Shown: in pieces, positions 17,536 through 25,269 of the stretch
How positions within the stretch are numbered: the first letter of the stretch is position 1
Layout of the letters: each line of letters begins with the position of its first letter
NCBI GenBank assembly: GCA_000716465.1
Contig: JNWL01000021.1
Span: 1 to 64,000 of the forward strand
Origin: Streptomyces bikiniensis
GTDB taxonomy: Bacteria > Actinomycetota > Actinomycetes > Streptomycetales > Streptomycetaceae
Length of the DNA: 64,000 nt
Reading direction: 5' to 3'
Notes under the pieces: model-generated
Database searches by the model: none
Seen by the model: only the letters and a program-made list of their open reading frames with translations
What the model was told of the DNA's origin: nothing
Program-made: the position numbers and the translations under genes

Positions 17536-17634
17536 GCCGCCCGTCCTCCCGGCCGCGCACTTCCCGGAACGGCCCGCAACCGCCAGACTCCCCCGTACGT
17601 CTTCGGGGACAGGACTCCAGGGGGTGCAGAGGAC

Positions 17635-18342
17635 ATGAGGGAAGTCATACGGCGGACGGGCCGCAGGGCGGCGGTCACGGCGGGTCTGACGGCGCTGGTG
17701 GTGCCGCTGACGGTCGCGCTGGGCACGGGGACGGCGGAGGCCGCGTCCTGCAACGTGACCACCGGCCCGTACCAGAAGCAGGTGGAGAAGTTCCTGGGAC
17801 TGAAGGTCGACGGGCGCCAGTCGTCCGCCGACTGCAAGTCCATCCAGGCCTTCCAGAAGAAGCACGGGATCACGCCGACCGCCGGGTACGCGGGGGAGAT
17901 CACCTGGCGCACCATGAACACGATGCTCCAGCAGCGGGCGGCCGGGAAGAACCCGAACAAGGACCGCAGGTGTCCGACCGACAAGGGCCGGATCGCCTGC
18001 GTGGACCTGACCCGGCAGCTGAGCTGGATCCAGGACGGCGCCACGCTGAAGTACGGTCCGGTGCCGGTGCGCACGGGCAAGGACGGGACGGAGACCCGTA
18101 CCGGCCTCAAGAAGGTCTACTGGCGGAGCATCAACCACTGGTCGACGCTCTACAACGTCTCCATGCCGTACTCGCAGTTCTTCGACGGCGGCCAGGCCTT
18201 CCACTCGACCACCAAGTCGATGTGGAACCCGCCGGGCTCGGGCGGCTGCGTGAACATGACGCCGGCCGACGCGAAGGCGTACTGGAACCTGCTGCGCAAC
18301 GGCGACGACGTCTACGTGTACGGGCGCAAGCCGGGAACCTGA
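17635..18342 (+). CDS. Secreted L,D-transpeptidase-like protein with peptidoglycan-binding domain
   Basis: This 235-residue protein has a Sec signal peptide ending near AEA-AS, a PG_binding_1-like domain (residues about 40-100, KSIQAFQKKHGITPTAGYAG), and a YkuD/L,D-transpeptidase domain. The catalytic region is present as HSTTKSMWNPPGSGGCVNM, with the active cysteine in SGGCVN. Such enzymes make 3-3 cross-links in peptidoglycan or attach proteins to it, outside the membrane. A second protein of this kind is at 39189-40154. The ATG has GAGGACATG context with a ribosome site overlapping. Confidence 0.88.
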   Translation: MREVIRRTGRRAAVTAGLTALVVPLTVALGTGTAEAASCNVTTGPYQKQVEKFLGLKVDGRQSSADCKSIQAFQKKHGITPTAGYAGEITWRTMNTMLQQRAAGKNPNKDRRCPTDKGRIACVDLTRQLSWIQDGATLKYGPVPVRTGKDGTETRTGLKKVYWRSINHWSTLYNVSMPYSQFFDGGQAFHSTTKSMWNPPGSGGCVNMTPADAKAYWNLLRNGDDVYVYGRKPGT

Positions 18343-18424
18343 CCCCGGCTGTCAGTGGCCTGCGGTAGCTTCGCTCTCATCGGCACCGGACGGGTGCCGG
18401 TGAGGGTGAGCGGGGTGTGGACCG

Positions 18425-19396
18425 ATGAGCGACACCGTGGTCGCGACGACCGAGGAACTCGACAAGTACCGCCGTGAGCTGACCGGTTACTGCTACCGGA
18501 TGCTCGGGTCCTCCTTCGAGGCGGAGGACGCGGTGCAGGACACGATGGTGCGGGCCTGGAAGGCGCTCGACTCCTTCGAGGGCCGCTCCTCGCTGCGGTC
18601 CTGGCTGTACCGGATCGCGACCAACGTCTGCCTGGACGCGCTGAACGCGGGGAACAGGCGGGCGCGGCCGATGGACCTGACCTCCCCGACGCCCGTGGAC
18701 CGGGCGCAGCTGGTGAAGCAGCCCGAGATCACCTGGCTGGAGCCGGTGCCGGACGGGCGCGTCCTGCCCTCGGTGGCGGACCCGGCGGAGGCGGCCGTCT
18801 CCCGTGAGACCGTGCGGCTCGCGTTCGTGGCCGCGCTCCAGCACCTGCCGCCCAAGCAGCGGGCGGTCCTCATCCTGCGCGAGGTGCTGGCGTGGAGGGC
18901 GAGCGAGGTCGCGGAACTGCTCGACACCTCCGTGGCCTCGGTGAACAGCGCGCTCCAGCGGGCCCGCGCGACCCTGGCCGAGCAGGCGCCGGCCGCCTCT
19001 GACCCGGCGGACCCGCTGGACGAGGAGCAGAAGGCGCTCCTGGAGCGGTACGTGGCGGCCTTCGAGGGCTACGACATGAAGGCGCTGACCGCGCTCCTCC
19101 ACGAGGACGCGACGATGTCCATGCCGCCGTACGACCTGTGGCTCCAGGGACACGAGAACATCGTGGGCTGGATGCTGGGCGTGGGCGACGTCTGCCGCGG
19201 CTCGAAGCTGGTGCCGACGGTCGCCAACGGCTCGCCGGCCTTCGCGCACTACCACCCGGACCCGGAGGGCGGTTACAGCCCGTGGGCCCTGATCGTCCTG
19301 GAGCTGCGGGACGGCAAGGTGGCGGGGATGGACTTCTTCCTGGACACCCCGCGCTGGTTCCCGCTCTTCGACCTGCCGGCGAGGCTAGAGGCCTAG
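18425..19396 (+). CDS. ECF sigma factor with C-terminal SnoaL-like domain
   Basis: This 323-residue protein has region 2 ([27 protein letters not shown]) and region 4 ([42 protein letters not shown]). A further 125 residues fold like SnoaL/NTF2 proteins ([30 protein letters not shown]...GWML). Sigma factors of this group (M. tuberculosis SigG-like) carry the extra domain in place of a separate anti-sigma factor, where it tunes activity (family knowledge). The gene converges on a STAS-domain gene and overlaps its end by 12 bases. Confidence 0.9.
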   Translation: MSDTVVATTEELDKYRRELTGYCYRMLGSSFEAEDAVQDTMVRAWKALDSFEGRSSLRSWLYRIATNVCLDALNAGNRRARPMDLTSPTPVDRAQLVKQPEITWLEPVPDGRVLPSVADPAEAAVSRETVRLAFVAALQHLPPKQRAVLILREVLAWRASEVAELLDTSVASVNSALQRARATLAEQAPAASDPADPLDEEQKALLERYVAAFEGYDMKALTALLHEDATMSMPPYDLWLQGHENIVGWMLGVGDVCRGSKLVPTVANGSPAFAHYHPDPEGGYSPWALIVLELRDGKVAGMDFFLDTPRWFPLFDLPARLEA

Positions 19397-19675
19397 CGTT
19401 TCGTCCAGTCCGGTGAGCCGGAGCAGGGCCCGCAGCTCGGGCCCCGCTCCCTCGACGCGGAGGCGGTGGCCGTGCCGGGTGGCCGCGAGCTTCAGCCGGG
19501 CGAGGGCGTCGACGGCGGCGAGCCCGGCGGGCGCGAGCGCGGCGGCCTCGCAGACGACCTCGGCGGGCGGGGCGGCGGCGAGCCGCGCGCAGAGGCGTTC
19601 GACCTCCTCCCGCCCGGGCCGGGCGGTCAGGGTCACGACGAGGGGCCGACGGGTGCCCGGCTGGCTGGTGTCCAC
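19385..19675 (-). CDS. STAS-domain protein (anti-anti-sigma-like)
   Basis: This 96-residue protein spans one STAS domain: a beta strand [10 protein letters not shown], helix [12 protein letters not shown], strand [44 protein letters not shown], and the final helix [10 protein letters not shown]. The usual phosphorylatable serine of SpoIIAA-like proteins is not evident at its normal place (APAGLAAVD). It may be a phosphorylation-independent member. The GTG start precedes MDTSQPG-like sequence. The 3' end overlaps the sigma-factor gene antisense. Confidence 0.75.
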   Translation of the reverse strand: MDTSQPGTRRPLVVTLTARPGREEVERLCARLAAAPPAEVVCEAAALAPAGLAAVDALARLKLAATRHGHRLRVEGAGPELRALLRLTGLDETLGL

Positions 19676-19726
19676 GTCCGATGAGACCGGCCGGGGGCCG
19701 GGAACTCATCGGAGGCCCCTCCGGCC

Positions 19727-19762
19727 AGGGCCTGTCCGACCCTGATCCGCCGGACAGGCCCT
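19727..19762. repeat. Dispersed palindromic repeat, copy 2 (terminator-like)
   Basis: An 11-bp inverted repeat (19727-19737 with 19752-19762) shares 25 identical bases (19737-19761) with the repeat after the hydrolase at 15185-15209. It lies between divergent genes, so a terminator role here is less obvious. Confidence 0.7.
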
Positions 19763-19774
19763 AGGCTCCCGATC

Positions 19775-20434
19775 ATGACTCTCGAACCTGTCGAACTGGT
19801 GATCTTCGACTGTGACGGCGTTCTGGTGGACAGCGAGCGGATCTACTGCCGGGTGGACCGGGAGGTGTTCGCCGGGCTCGGGGCGGAGTTCACCGAGGCG
19901 GAGATGGTGGAGCGGTTCGTGGGCTCCTCCCACGAGGTGCTGACGGCGATCCTGGAGGAGCGCATCGGCCGCCCCCTGGAGCCCGGCTGGAACGAGCCCT
20001 TCCGGCAGCGGTACGAGGACGCGCTCGACGCCGAGCTGACCGCCGTCGAGGGCGTCACCGAAGTCCTGGACGCGTTGTCCGTCCCGTACTGCCTCGCCTC
20101 CAACGGCAGCCACCCCACGATCCGGCGGAACCTCGGCCGCACCGGGCTCCTGGAGCGCTTCGAGGGCCGGATCTTCAGCGCCCGCGACGTCGCCCGGGGC
20201 AAGCCCGCCCCGGACCTCTTCCTGCACGCCGCCGCCACGACGGGCGTCCCGCCCGAGCGGTGCGCGGTGGTCGAGGACAGCCCGTACGGCGTCGAGGCGG
20301 CCCGCGCCGCCGGCATGCGCGCCTTCGGCTACTGCGGCGGCCTGACCCGCGCCCACCGCCTGACGGGCCCGGGCACGGTGGTCTTCGAGGACATGCGGGC
20401 ACTGCCGGGGCTGCTGTCGGGGACGGGGCTCTAG
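19775..20434 (+). CDS. HAD-superfamily hydrolase (phosphoglycolate phosphatase/beta-PGM-like)
   Basis: This 219-residue HAD phosphatase has motif I DCDGVLVDSE (nucleophile Asp and acid Asp), an alpha-helical cap (YCRVDREVFAGLG...), motif II in CLASNGSH, motif III lysine in GKPAPDLFL, and motif IV VVEDSPYGVEAA. This is the subfamily of phosphoglycolate phosphatase, beta-phosphoglucomutase and YniC-like sugar phosphatases. The substrate is not predictable. Its stop overlaps the convergent Uma2 gene by 4 bases. Confidence 0.88.
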   Translation: MTLEPVELVIFDCDGVLVDSERIYCRVDREVFAGLGAEFTEAEMVERFVGSSHEVLTAILEERIGRPLEPGWNEPFRQRYEDALDAELTAVEGVTEVLDALSVPYCLASNGSHPTIRRNLGRTGLLERFEGRIFSARDVARGKPAPDLFLHAAATTGVPPERCAVVEDSPYGVEAARAAGMRAFGYCGGLTRAHRLTGPGTVVFEDMRALPGLLSGTGL

Positions 20435-21024
20435 CCGAGAGGAAAGGTACTGGTGTCGATCGTCAGGTCGAAGGGGGCGGGGAGGTGGAGGTCCCGGCCG
20501 AACTCGACCGCGTCGAGGACCCGGTACAGGCCGTTCTGCGGCTCGCCGTAGAGGGTGGCGGTGGGGCGGCCGGAGTGCCAGCGGTCGACGAGCAGGTAGA
20601 GGGGGACGGCGGCGGTGGCGTAGGCCTGGAGCTTCACGATCCGGTCGTGGTTCGCGTTCCACTTCGAGGTGATTTCCACGACGAGCTCGGCCACCGCTGC
20701 CGGAACGAAATTGCCCGGTTCCTCGTCCACGACCGCCTCGGGCGCGACAACCAGGTCCGGCATGTACATCCCGGCCCGGTCAGGAAGAGCGAGCCCGAGC
20801 GTTTGGTAGACGTTCCACTCTTCGGGAATCTCACGGATCAGGACCCGGTGAACCTTCGCGGCAATGCTGTTGTGCTGGTTGGCAGGCGGTGGCGCCACGG
20901 TGACGATCCCCTCGATGATCTCCACCTTGCAGCCCTCGGGGGCGTCCGTCTCTTCCCAGATCCGGACGAGCTCGTCCCACCCGTCACCCCTGGCAGGCTC
21001 GGGCTCGACGGCGAGTGCGCTCAT
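20431..21024 (-). CDS. Uma2-family (DUF820) nuclease-like protein
   Basis: This 197-residue protein of the Uma2 family has a PD-(D/E)XK nuclease-type fold. Key parts are the DLVVAPEAVVDEEPGNF strand, ELVVEITSKWNANHDRIVKLQAYATAAVPLYLLVD, and LYGEP near the end. The acidic and lysine residues of the core (D, E-I-T-S-K) are present. Uma2 proteins are abundant in cyanobacteria and Streptomyces and their biological role is not known. Predicted nuclease activity is by fold only. Confidence 0.88.
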   Translation of the reverse strand: MSALAVEPEPARGDGWDELVRIWEETDAPEGCKVEIIEGIVTVAPPPANQHNSIAAKVHRVLIREIPEEWNVYQTLGLALPDRAGMYMPDLVVAPEAVVDEEPGNFVPAAVAELVVEITSKWNANHDRIVKLQAYATAAVPLYLLVDRWHSGRPTATLYGEPQNGLYRVLDAVEFGRDLHLPAPFDLTIDTSTFPLG

Positions 21025-21063
21025 GGTGTGCTCCTCAGTCGGTCGTCACCGATCCCAGCATGC

Positions 21064-21099
21064 CGAACGGGACCGGTGGGGTTCCACCGGTCCCGTTCG
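21064..21099. terminator. Terminator after deoA
   Basis: A perfect 16-bp stem (21064-21079 with 21084-21099, 4-base loop) lies 32 bases beyond the deoA stop codon on the minus strand and upstream of the Uma2 gene. Confidence 0.8.
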
Positions 21100-21130
21100 C
21101 CCGAAAGTGTCAGGCGCATATGCCAGAACG

Positions 21131-22408
21131 TCAGGCGATGCGGTCCAGGACGATCGGGGAGGGCGTGAAGGCCGTGCCCGTCGGGGCGATGTCCCAGGTG
21201 TTCTCCAGGGAGCCCAGGGCGTAGTCGAACTTCTCCGGGGTGTCCGTGTGGAGGGTCAGGAGGGGCTGGCCCGCCGTGACCGTGTCGCCCGGCTTGGCGT
21301 GGAGTTCGACGCCCGCGCCCGCCTGTACCGCGTCCTCCTTGCGGGCGCGGCCCGCGCCCAGGCGCCAGGCGGCGATGCCGATGTCGTAGGCGTCGAGGCG
21401 GGTCAGGACGCCGGAGGACGGGGCCGTCACGACGTGCTGCTCGCGGGCGACCGGCAGGTTCGCGTCCGGGTCGCCGCCCTGGGCCGCGATCATCCGGCGC
21501 CAGACGTCCATCGCGGAGCCGTCGGCGAGGGCCTTCGCCGGGTCGGCGTCCTTGATCCCGGCCGCGTCGAGCATCTCGCGGGCCAGGGCGATCGTCAGCT
21601 CGACGACGTCCGCCGGGCCGCCGCCCGCGAGGACCTCGACGGACTCGCGGACCTCCAGGGCGTTGCCCGCGGTGAGGCCGAGCGGGGTCGACATGTCGGT
21701 GAGGAGCGCGACCGTCTTCACGCCGCTGTCGGTGCCGAGCCGGACCATGGTGGAGGCCAGCTCGCGGGCGTCCTCGATGTTCTTCATGAAGGCGCCGGTG
21801 CCGACCTTGACGTCCAGGACGAGCGAGCCCGTGCCCTCGGCGATCTTCTTGGACATGATCGAGGAGGCGATCAGCGGGATCGCCTCGACCGTGCCCGTCA
21901 CGTCGCGGAGCGCGTACAGCTTCTTGTCCGCCGGGGCGAGGCCGTCGCCCGCCGCGCAGATGACCGCGCCGGTGGTGTCGAGGACGTGCAGCATCTCCTC
22001 GTTGGAGAGCAGCGCGCGCCAGCCGGGGATCGACTCCAGCTTGTCGAGGGTGCCGCCGGTGTGGCCGAGGCCCCGGCCGGAGAGCTGCGGCACGGCCGCG
22101 CCGCAGGCGGCGACGAGCGGGGCCAGCGGGAGGGTGATCTTGTCGCCGACTCCGCCGGTGGAGTGCTTGTCGGCGGTGGGGCGGGAGAGCGAGGAGAAGT
22201 CCATGCGCTCGCCGGAGGCGATCATGGCCGCGGTCCAGCGGGCGATCTCGTCGCGGTTCATGCCGTTCAGCAGGATCGCCATGGCCAGGGCCGACATCTG
22301 CTCGTCGGCGACCGCGCCCCGGGTGTACGCGTCGATGACCCAGTCGATCTGCTCGGGGCTCAGCTCGCCCTTGTCCCGCTTCGTACGGATGACGGAGATG
22401 ACGTCCAT
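21131..22408 (-). CDS. deoA: Thymidine phosphorylase
   Basis: This 425-residue pyrimidine-nucleoside phosphorylase splits thymidine or deoxyuridine with phosphate to the base and 2-deoxyribose 1-phosphate. The family signature is visible as SGRGLGHTGGTLDKLESIPG. Also present are the phosphate-binding KHSTGGVGDK region and the C-terminal barrel-sandwich domain (ELHAKPGDTVTAGQPLLTLHTD). It sits downstream of cdd but is separated by a hairpin terminator and has its own operator, so it is an independent transcription unit. An AAAGAGG ribosome site precedes the ATG. Confidence 0.96.
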   Translation of the reverse strand: MDVISVIRTKRDKGELSPEQIDWVIDAYTRGAVADEQMSALAMAILLNGMNRDEIARWTAAMIASGERMDFSSLSRPTADKHSTGGVGDKITLPLAPLVAACGAAVPQLSGRGLGHTGGTLDKLESIPGWRALLSNEEMLHVLDTTGAVICAAGDGLAPADKKLYALRDVTGTVEAIPLIASSIMSKKIAEGTGSLVLDVKVGTGAFMKNIEDARELASTMVRLGTDSGVKTVALLTDMSTPLGLTAGNALEVRESVEVLAGGGPADVVELTIALAREMLDAAGIKDADPAKALADGSAMDVWRRMIAAQGGDPDANLPVAREQHVVTAPSSGVLTRLDAYDIGIAAWRLGAGRARKEDAVQAGAGVELHAKPGDTVTAGQPLLTLHTDTPEKFDYALGSLENTWDIAPTGTAFTPSPIVLDRIA

Positions 22409-22424
22409 GGGGTGGTGCCTCTTT

Positions 22425-22436
22425 CTACGCGCATAG
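22425..22436 (-). promoter_or_regulatory. Nucleoside-regulon operator, site 3 (deoA)
   Basis: CTACGCGCATAG has one change from the perfect palindrome and stands 16 bases before the deoA ATG, the same spacing as at add. On the minus strand the edge forms TAGAAA, a -10-like hexamer. Confidence 0.78.
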
Positions 22437-22448
22437 AGGGTGAAAGGA

Positions 22449-22484
22449 GGAGCGGCCCTCCCATCGTGCCGGAAGGGCCGCTCC
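22449..22484 (-). terminator. Terminator between cdd and deoA
   Basis: An 11-bp perfect inverted repeat (22449-22459 and 22474-22484) lies just past the cdd stop codon. It separates the nucleoside ABC-cdd operon from deoA. Confidence 0.75.
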
Positions 22485-22490
22485 GAAGTG

Positions 22491-22895
22491 CTACTTGGAC
22501 AGGTGGTCCGGGCCGAAGGCCTGCGGGAGCATGTCGGCCAGGGGCAGCAGCCCGGCCGGGGTCTCCAGGACGAGGTCGGGGCCCCCGAACTCGTACAGGA
22601 GCTGCCGGCAGCGCCCGCAGGGGACCAGGGGCTCGCCCCGGCCGTCCACGCAGACGAAGTGGGTCAGCCGGCCGCCGCCGGTCGCCTGGAGCTGCGAGAC
22701 GAGCCCGCACTCGGCGCACAGGCCGAGGCCGAAGGAGGCGTTCTCCACGTTGCAGCCGGAGACCGTCCGCCCGTCGTCCACGAGGGCCGCCGCGCCGACC
22801 GGGTAGCCCGAGTACGGGGCGTACGCGCGGGACATCGCCTCGCGCGCCGTGACCCGCAGGGCCTCCCAGTCGGCCTCGGAGAGCTCCGCGGTCAC
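22491..22895 (-). CDS. cdd: Cytidine deaminase
   Basis: This 134-residue enzyme deaminates cytidine and deoxycytidine to the uridine forms. Zinc ligands and catalytic glutamate are in CNVENASFGLGLCAECG (C-x-E pattern) and PCGRCRQLL, typical of the small homotetrameric type. Its GTG start overlaps the stop of the upstream permease gene (GTGA), so translation is coupled and cdd is the last gene of the nucleoside uptake operon. Its product, uridine or deoxyuridine, is a substrate for DeoA encoded next door. Confidence 0.95.
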   Translation of the reverse strand: MTAELSEADWEALRVTAREAMSRAYAPYSGYPVGAAALVDDGRTVSGCNVENASFGLGLCAECGLVSQLQATGGGRLTHFVCVDGRGEPLVPCGRCRQLLYEFGGPDLVLETPAGLLPLADMLPQAFGPDHLSK

Positions 22896-24154
22896 TTGCC
22901 CTGGCCCTTCCGGTAGGGCAGTCCGTCCGCCTTCGGCATCCTCAGGCGCTGCGCCGACAGGGCGAGCACGAGCAGGGTGGTGACGTACGGGGCGGCGTCG
23001 ACGAACTGGCTCGGGACCTCGTCGGTCAGCGCGTACCAGAGGAAGAACCCGGCGGCGAAGACGGCGGAGACCACCCCGACCACGTACTTCTTCCGGTACA
23101 GCTGCCAGAGGGCGGCGATCACCAGGAGCAGCGCGACCAGGAGCAGCAGCGCGTGGACGTTCTCGGCGCCGCCGCGCAGCTTGAGGCTGTCGGTGAAGCC
23201 GAAGAGTCCGGCGCCGAGCGCCATGCCGCCGGGCATCCAGTTGCCGAAGATCATCGCGGCGAGGCCGATGTAGCCGCGGCCGCCGGTCTGGCCCTCCTGG
23301 TAGATGCCGGTGGCGACGATCGCGAGGAAGGCGCCGCCGAGGCCGGCGAGGGCGCCGGAGACGGTGACGGCGATGTACTTGTACTTGTAGACGTTGACGC
23401 CCAGGGACTCGGCGGCGACCGGGTTCTCGCCGCAGGAGCGCAGCCGCAGGCCGAAGGCCGTGCGCCACAGCACCCACCAGGTGGCCGGGATCAGCAGGAT
23501 CGCGACGACGGTGAGCAGCGACAGGTTGGTGACCAGGCCGCCGAGGATGCCCGCGAGGTCGGAGACCAGGAACCAGTGCTTGGCCTGGAGGTCCTGCAAC
23601 CAGTCGGAGAGCCCCGGAATGGTGATCTTGGTGATCTGCTCGATGCGGGGGGACTGCTTGGAGGAGCCGCCCGGGGCCTCGGCGAACGTGAAGTTCGACA
23701 GGTACTGGGTGAAGCCGACCGCAAGGATGTTGATCGCCACACCGGAGACGATGTGGTTCACGTTGAACGTGACGGTGATGACGGCGTGGAGCAGACCGCC
23801 GATCGCACCGCCGACGAGGCCGAAGAGGACGCCCGTCCAGGGGCCCCACTGGTAGCCGGCCCAGGCGCCGAACCAGGTGCCGAGGACCATCATGCCTTCG
23901 AGGCCGATGTTGACGACGCCCGCGCGCTCGGCCCACAGACCGCCGAGACCGGCGAGGCCGATCGGGACGGCGAGCTGGAGGGCGCCGGAGACCTGGCCCA
24001 CGGAGGTGAGGTCGTCGGCCCCGGAGACGACCCGGACCAGCGAGAAGAGCACGAGGCCGGCCGCGACGATCAGCATGATCCACGGCAGGGTGAGCTTGCG
24101 GCGTCCGCCGCCCTTGGGCGCGGCGCTCGGCTTGGTGGCAGCGGCGGTGCTCAT
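22892..24154 (-). CDS. Nucleoside ABC transporter permease, second subunit
   Basis: This 420-residue BPD_transp_2-type inner-membrane permease has about 10 hydrophobic segments and the typical ERAGVVNIGLEGMMVLGTWFG motif near the N-terminal third. A conserved GGxxGAL-like cytosolic loop contacts the ATPase. It pairs with the permease encoded just upstream, with a 4-base overlap. The mate ATPase and a BMP-type binding lipoprotein make this a nucleoside importer of the Bacillus/Streptococcus YufPQ or Lactococcus Nup type (family knowledge). Confidence 0.92.
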   Translation of the reverse strand: MSTAAATKPSAAPKGGGRRKLTLPWIMLIVAAGLVLFSLVRVVSGADDLTSVGQVSGALQLAVPIGLAGLGGLWAERAGVVNIGLEGMMVLGTWFGAWAGYQWGPWTGVLFGLVGGAIGGLLHAVITVTFNVNHIVSGVAINILAVGFTQYLSNFTFAEAPGGSSKQSPRIEQITKITIPGLSDWLQDLQAKHWFLVSDLAGILGGLVTNLSLLTVVAILLIPATWWVLWRTAFGLRLRSCGENPVAAESLGVNVYKYKYIAVTVSGALAGLGGAFLAIVATGIYQEGQTGGRGYIGLAAMIFGNWMPGGMALGAGLFGFTDSLKLRGGAENVHALLLLVALLLVIAALWQLYRKKYVVGVVSAVFAAGFFLWYALTDEVPSQFVDAAPYVTTLLVLALSAQRLRMPKADGLPYRKGQGK

Positions 24155-25269
24155 GCCGAGACCTCCTTGTCGGTCTTGAGGGCGCCGCCGGCGGCGAGTT
24201 CCTCGCCGACCTTCTGCTGCTGGCGGCGGAGGCCGTAACGGCGGACGAGCTCGTAGGAGACGACCACGGCGATCACGATGATGCCCTGCATGATCTTGGT
24301 GATCTCCTTCGGGTAACCGAAGGTGTCGAGCGACGAGGACGCCTTGTCGAGGAAGGCGAAGAGGAGGGCGGCGAAGAGGATGCCGACCGGGTGGTTGCGG
24401 CCGAGCAGCGCGATGGTGATGGCGGTGAAGCCGACGCCGACCGGGAAGTCGAGGCTGTACGTGTGGGACTCGCCGAGCAGCGTCGGCATGCCGGAGAGGC
24501 CGGCGAGCGCGCCCGAGAGCAGCATCGAGGTGAGGATCATCCGCTTGGCGTCGACGCCGCTGGCCTGGGCGGCGGACTCGCTGGCGCCGGTGGCGCGCAG
24601 GTCGAAGCCGAACCGGGTGCGGTTGAGGACGAACCAGTAGACGACGCCGAGCGCGAGCGCGACGAACGTGAAGCCGTAGACGACGCCGTTGCCCTGGCCC
24701 ATGTCGATGCCGGGGAACCAGCCGGACTCGGCGATCTCACCGGTGGTGAGGTTGTTGGAGCCCTCGGGCTGGACGCCGAAGTTCTTCGGCAGGATCAGCC
24801 AGGCCACCAGGGAGGTCGCGATGGCGTTGAGCATGATCGTCGAGACGACCTCGGAGACGCCTCGGGTCGTCTTGAGGATGCCGGCGATGCCGGACCAGAA
24901 GGCGCCGGTCAGCATCGCGACGAGCACGATCAGGAGGATGTGCAGCGGGCCCGGCAGCTCGACGGAGGCGCCCACGAGGGCGGAGACCATCGCGGCGAGC
25001 CGGTACTGGCCGTCGACGCCGATGTTGAAGAGGTTCATCCGGAAGCCGACCGCCACGGCGAGGGCCGCGAGGTAGTAGATCCCGGTCTGGTTGACGATCA
25101 GGACCTGGATGTCGGAGTACCCGGCGTTCTCGATCATGATCCGGATCGGCTCGATCGGGTCGAGTCCGGTCGCGAGCAGCACCAGCACGGTGAGCACGAA
25201 CGAGGAGACCAGCGCGAGCACCGGTCCCGCCGCGCCCAGGATCAGCCGGTCCTTGTCGAATTTCATCAT
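24151..25269 (-). CDS. Nucleoside ABC transporter permease, first subunit
   Basis: This 372-residue integral membrane protein of the BPD_transp_2 family has about 8-10 helices, with the motif MNLFNIGVDGQYRLAAM corresponding to the conserved NIGxEGQ segment of nucleoside and sugar permeases. Later conserved pieces are TRFGFDLRATGASESAAQASGVDAKRM and LLGRNHPVGILFAALLFAFL. It overlaps the ATPase gene upstream and the second permease downstream by 4 bases each, so the subunits are translated together. Confidence 0.92.
   Translation of the reverse strand: MMKFDKDRLILGAAGPVLALVSSFVLTVLVLLATGLDPIEPIRIMIENAGYSDIQVLIVNQTGIYYLAALAVAVGFRMNLFNIGVDGQYRLAAMVSALVGASVELPGPLHILLIVLVAMLTGAFWSGIAGILKTTRGVSEVVSTIMLNAIATSLVAWLILPKNFGVQPEGSNNLTTGEIAESGWFPGIDMGQGNGVVYGFTFVALALGVVYWFVLNRTRFGFDLRATGASESAAQASGVDAKRMILTSMLLSGALAGLSGMPTLLGESHTYSLDFPVGVGFTAITIALLGRNHPVGILFAALLFAFLDKASSSLDTFGYPKEITKIMQGIIVIAVVVSYELVRRYGLRRQQQKVGEELAAGGALKTDKEVSA

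Noticed and set aside
23000..24083. Extension of the cdd frame upstream into the permease gene
   Set aside because: The frame is open by GC bias only; the deaminase homology and the GTGA overlap place its start at 22895.
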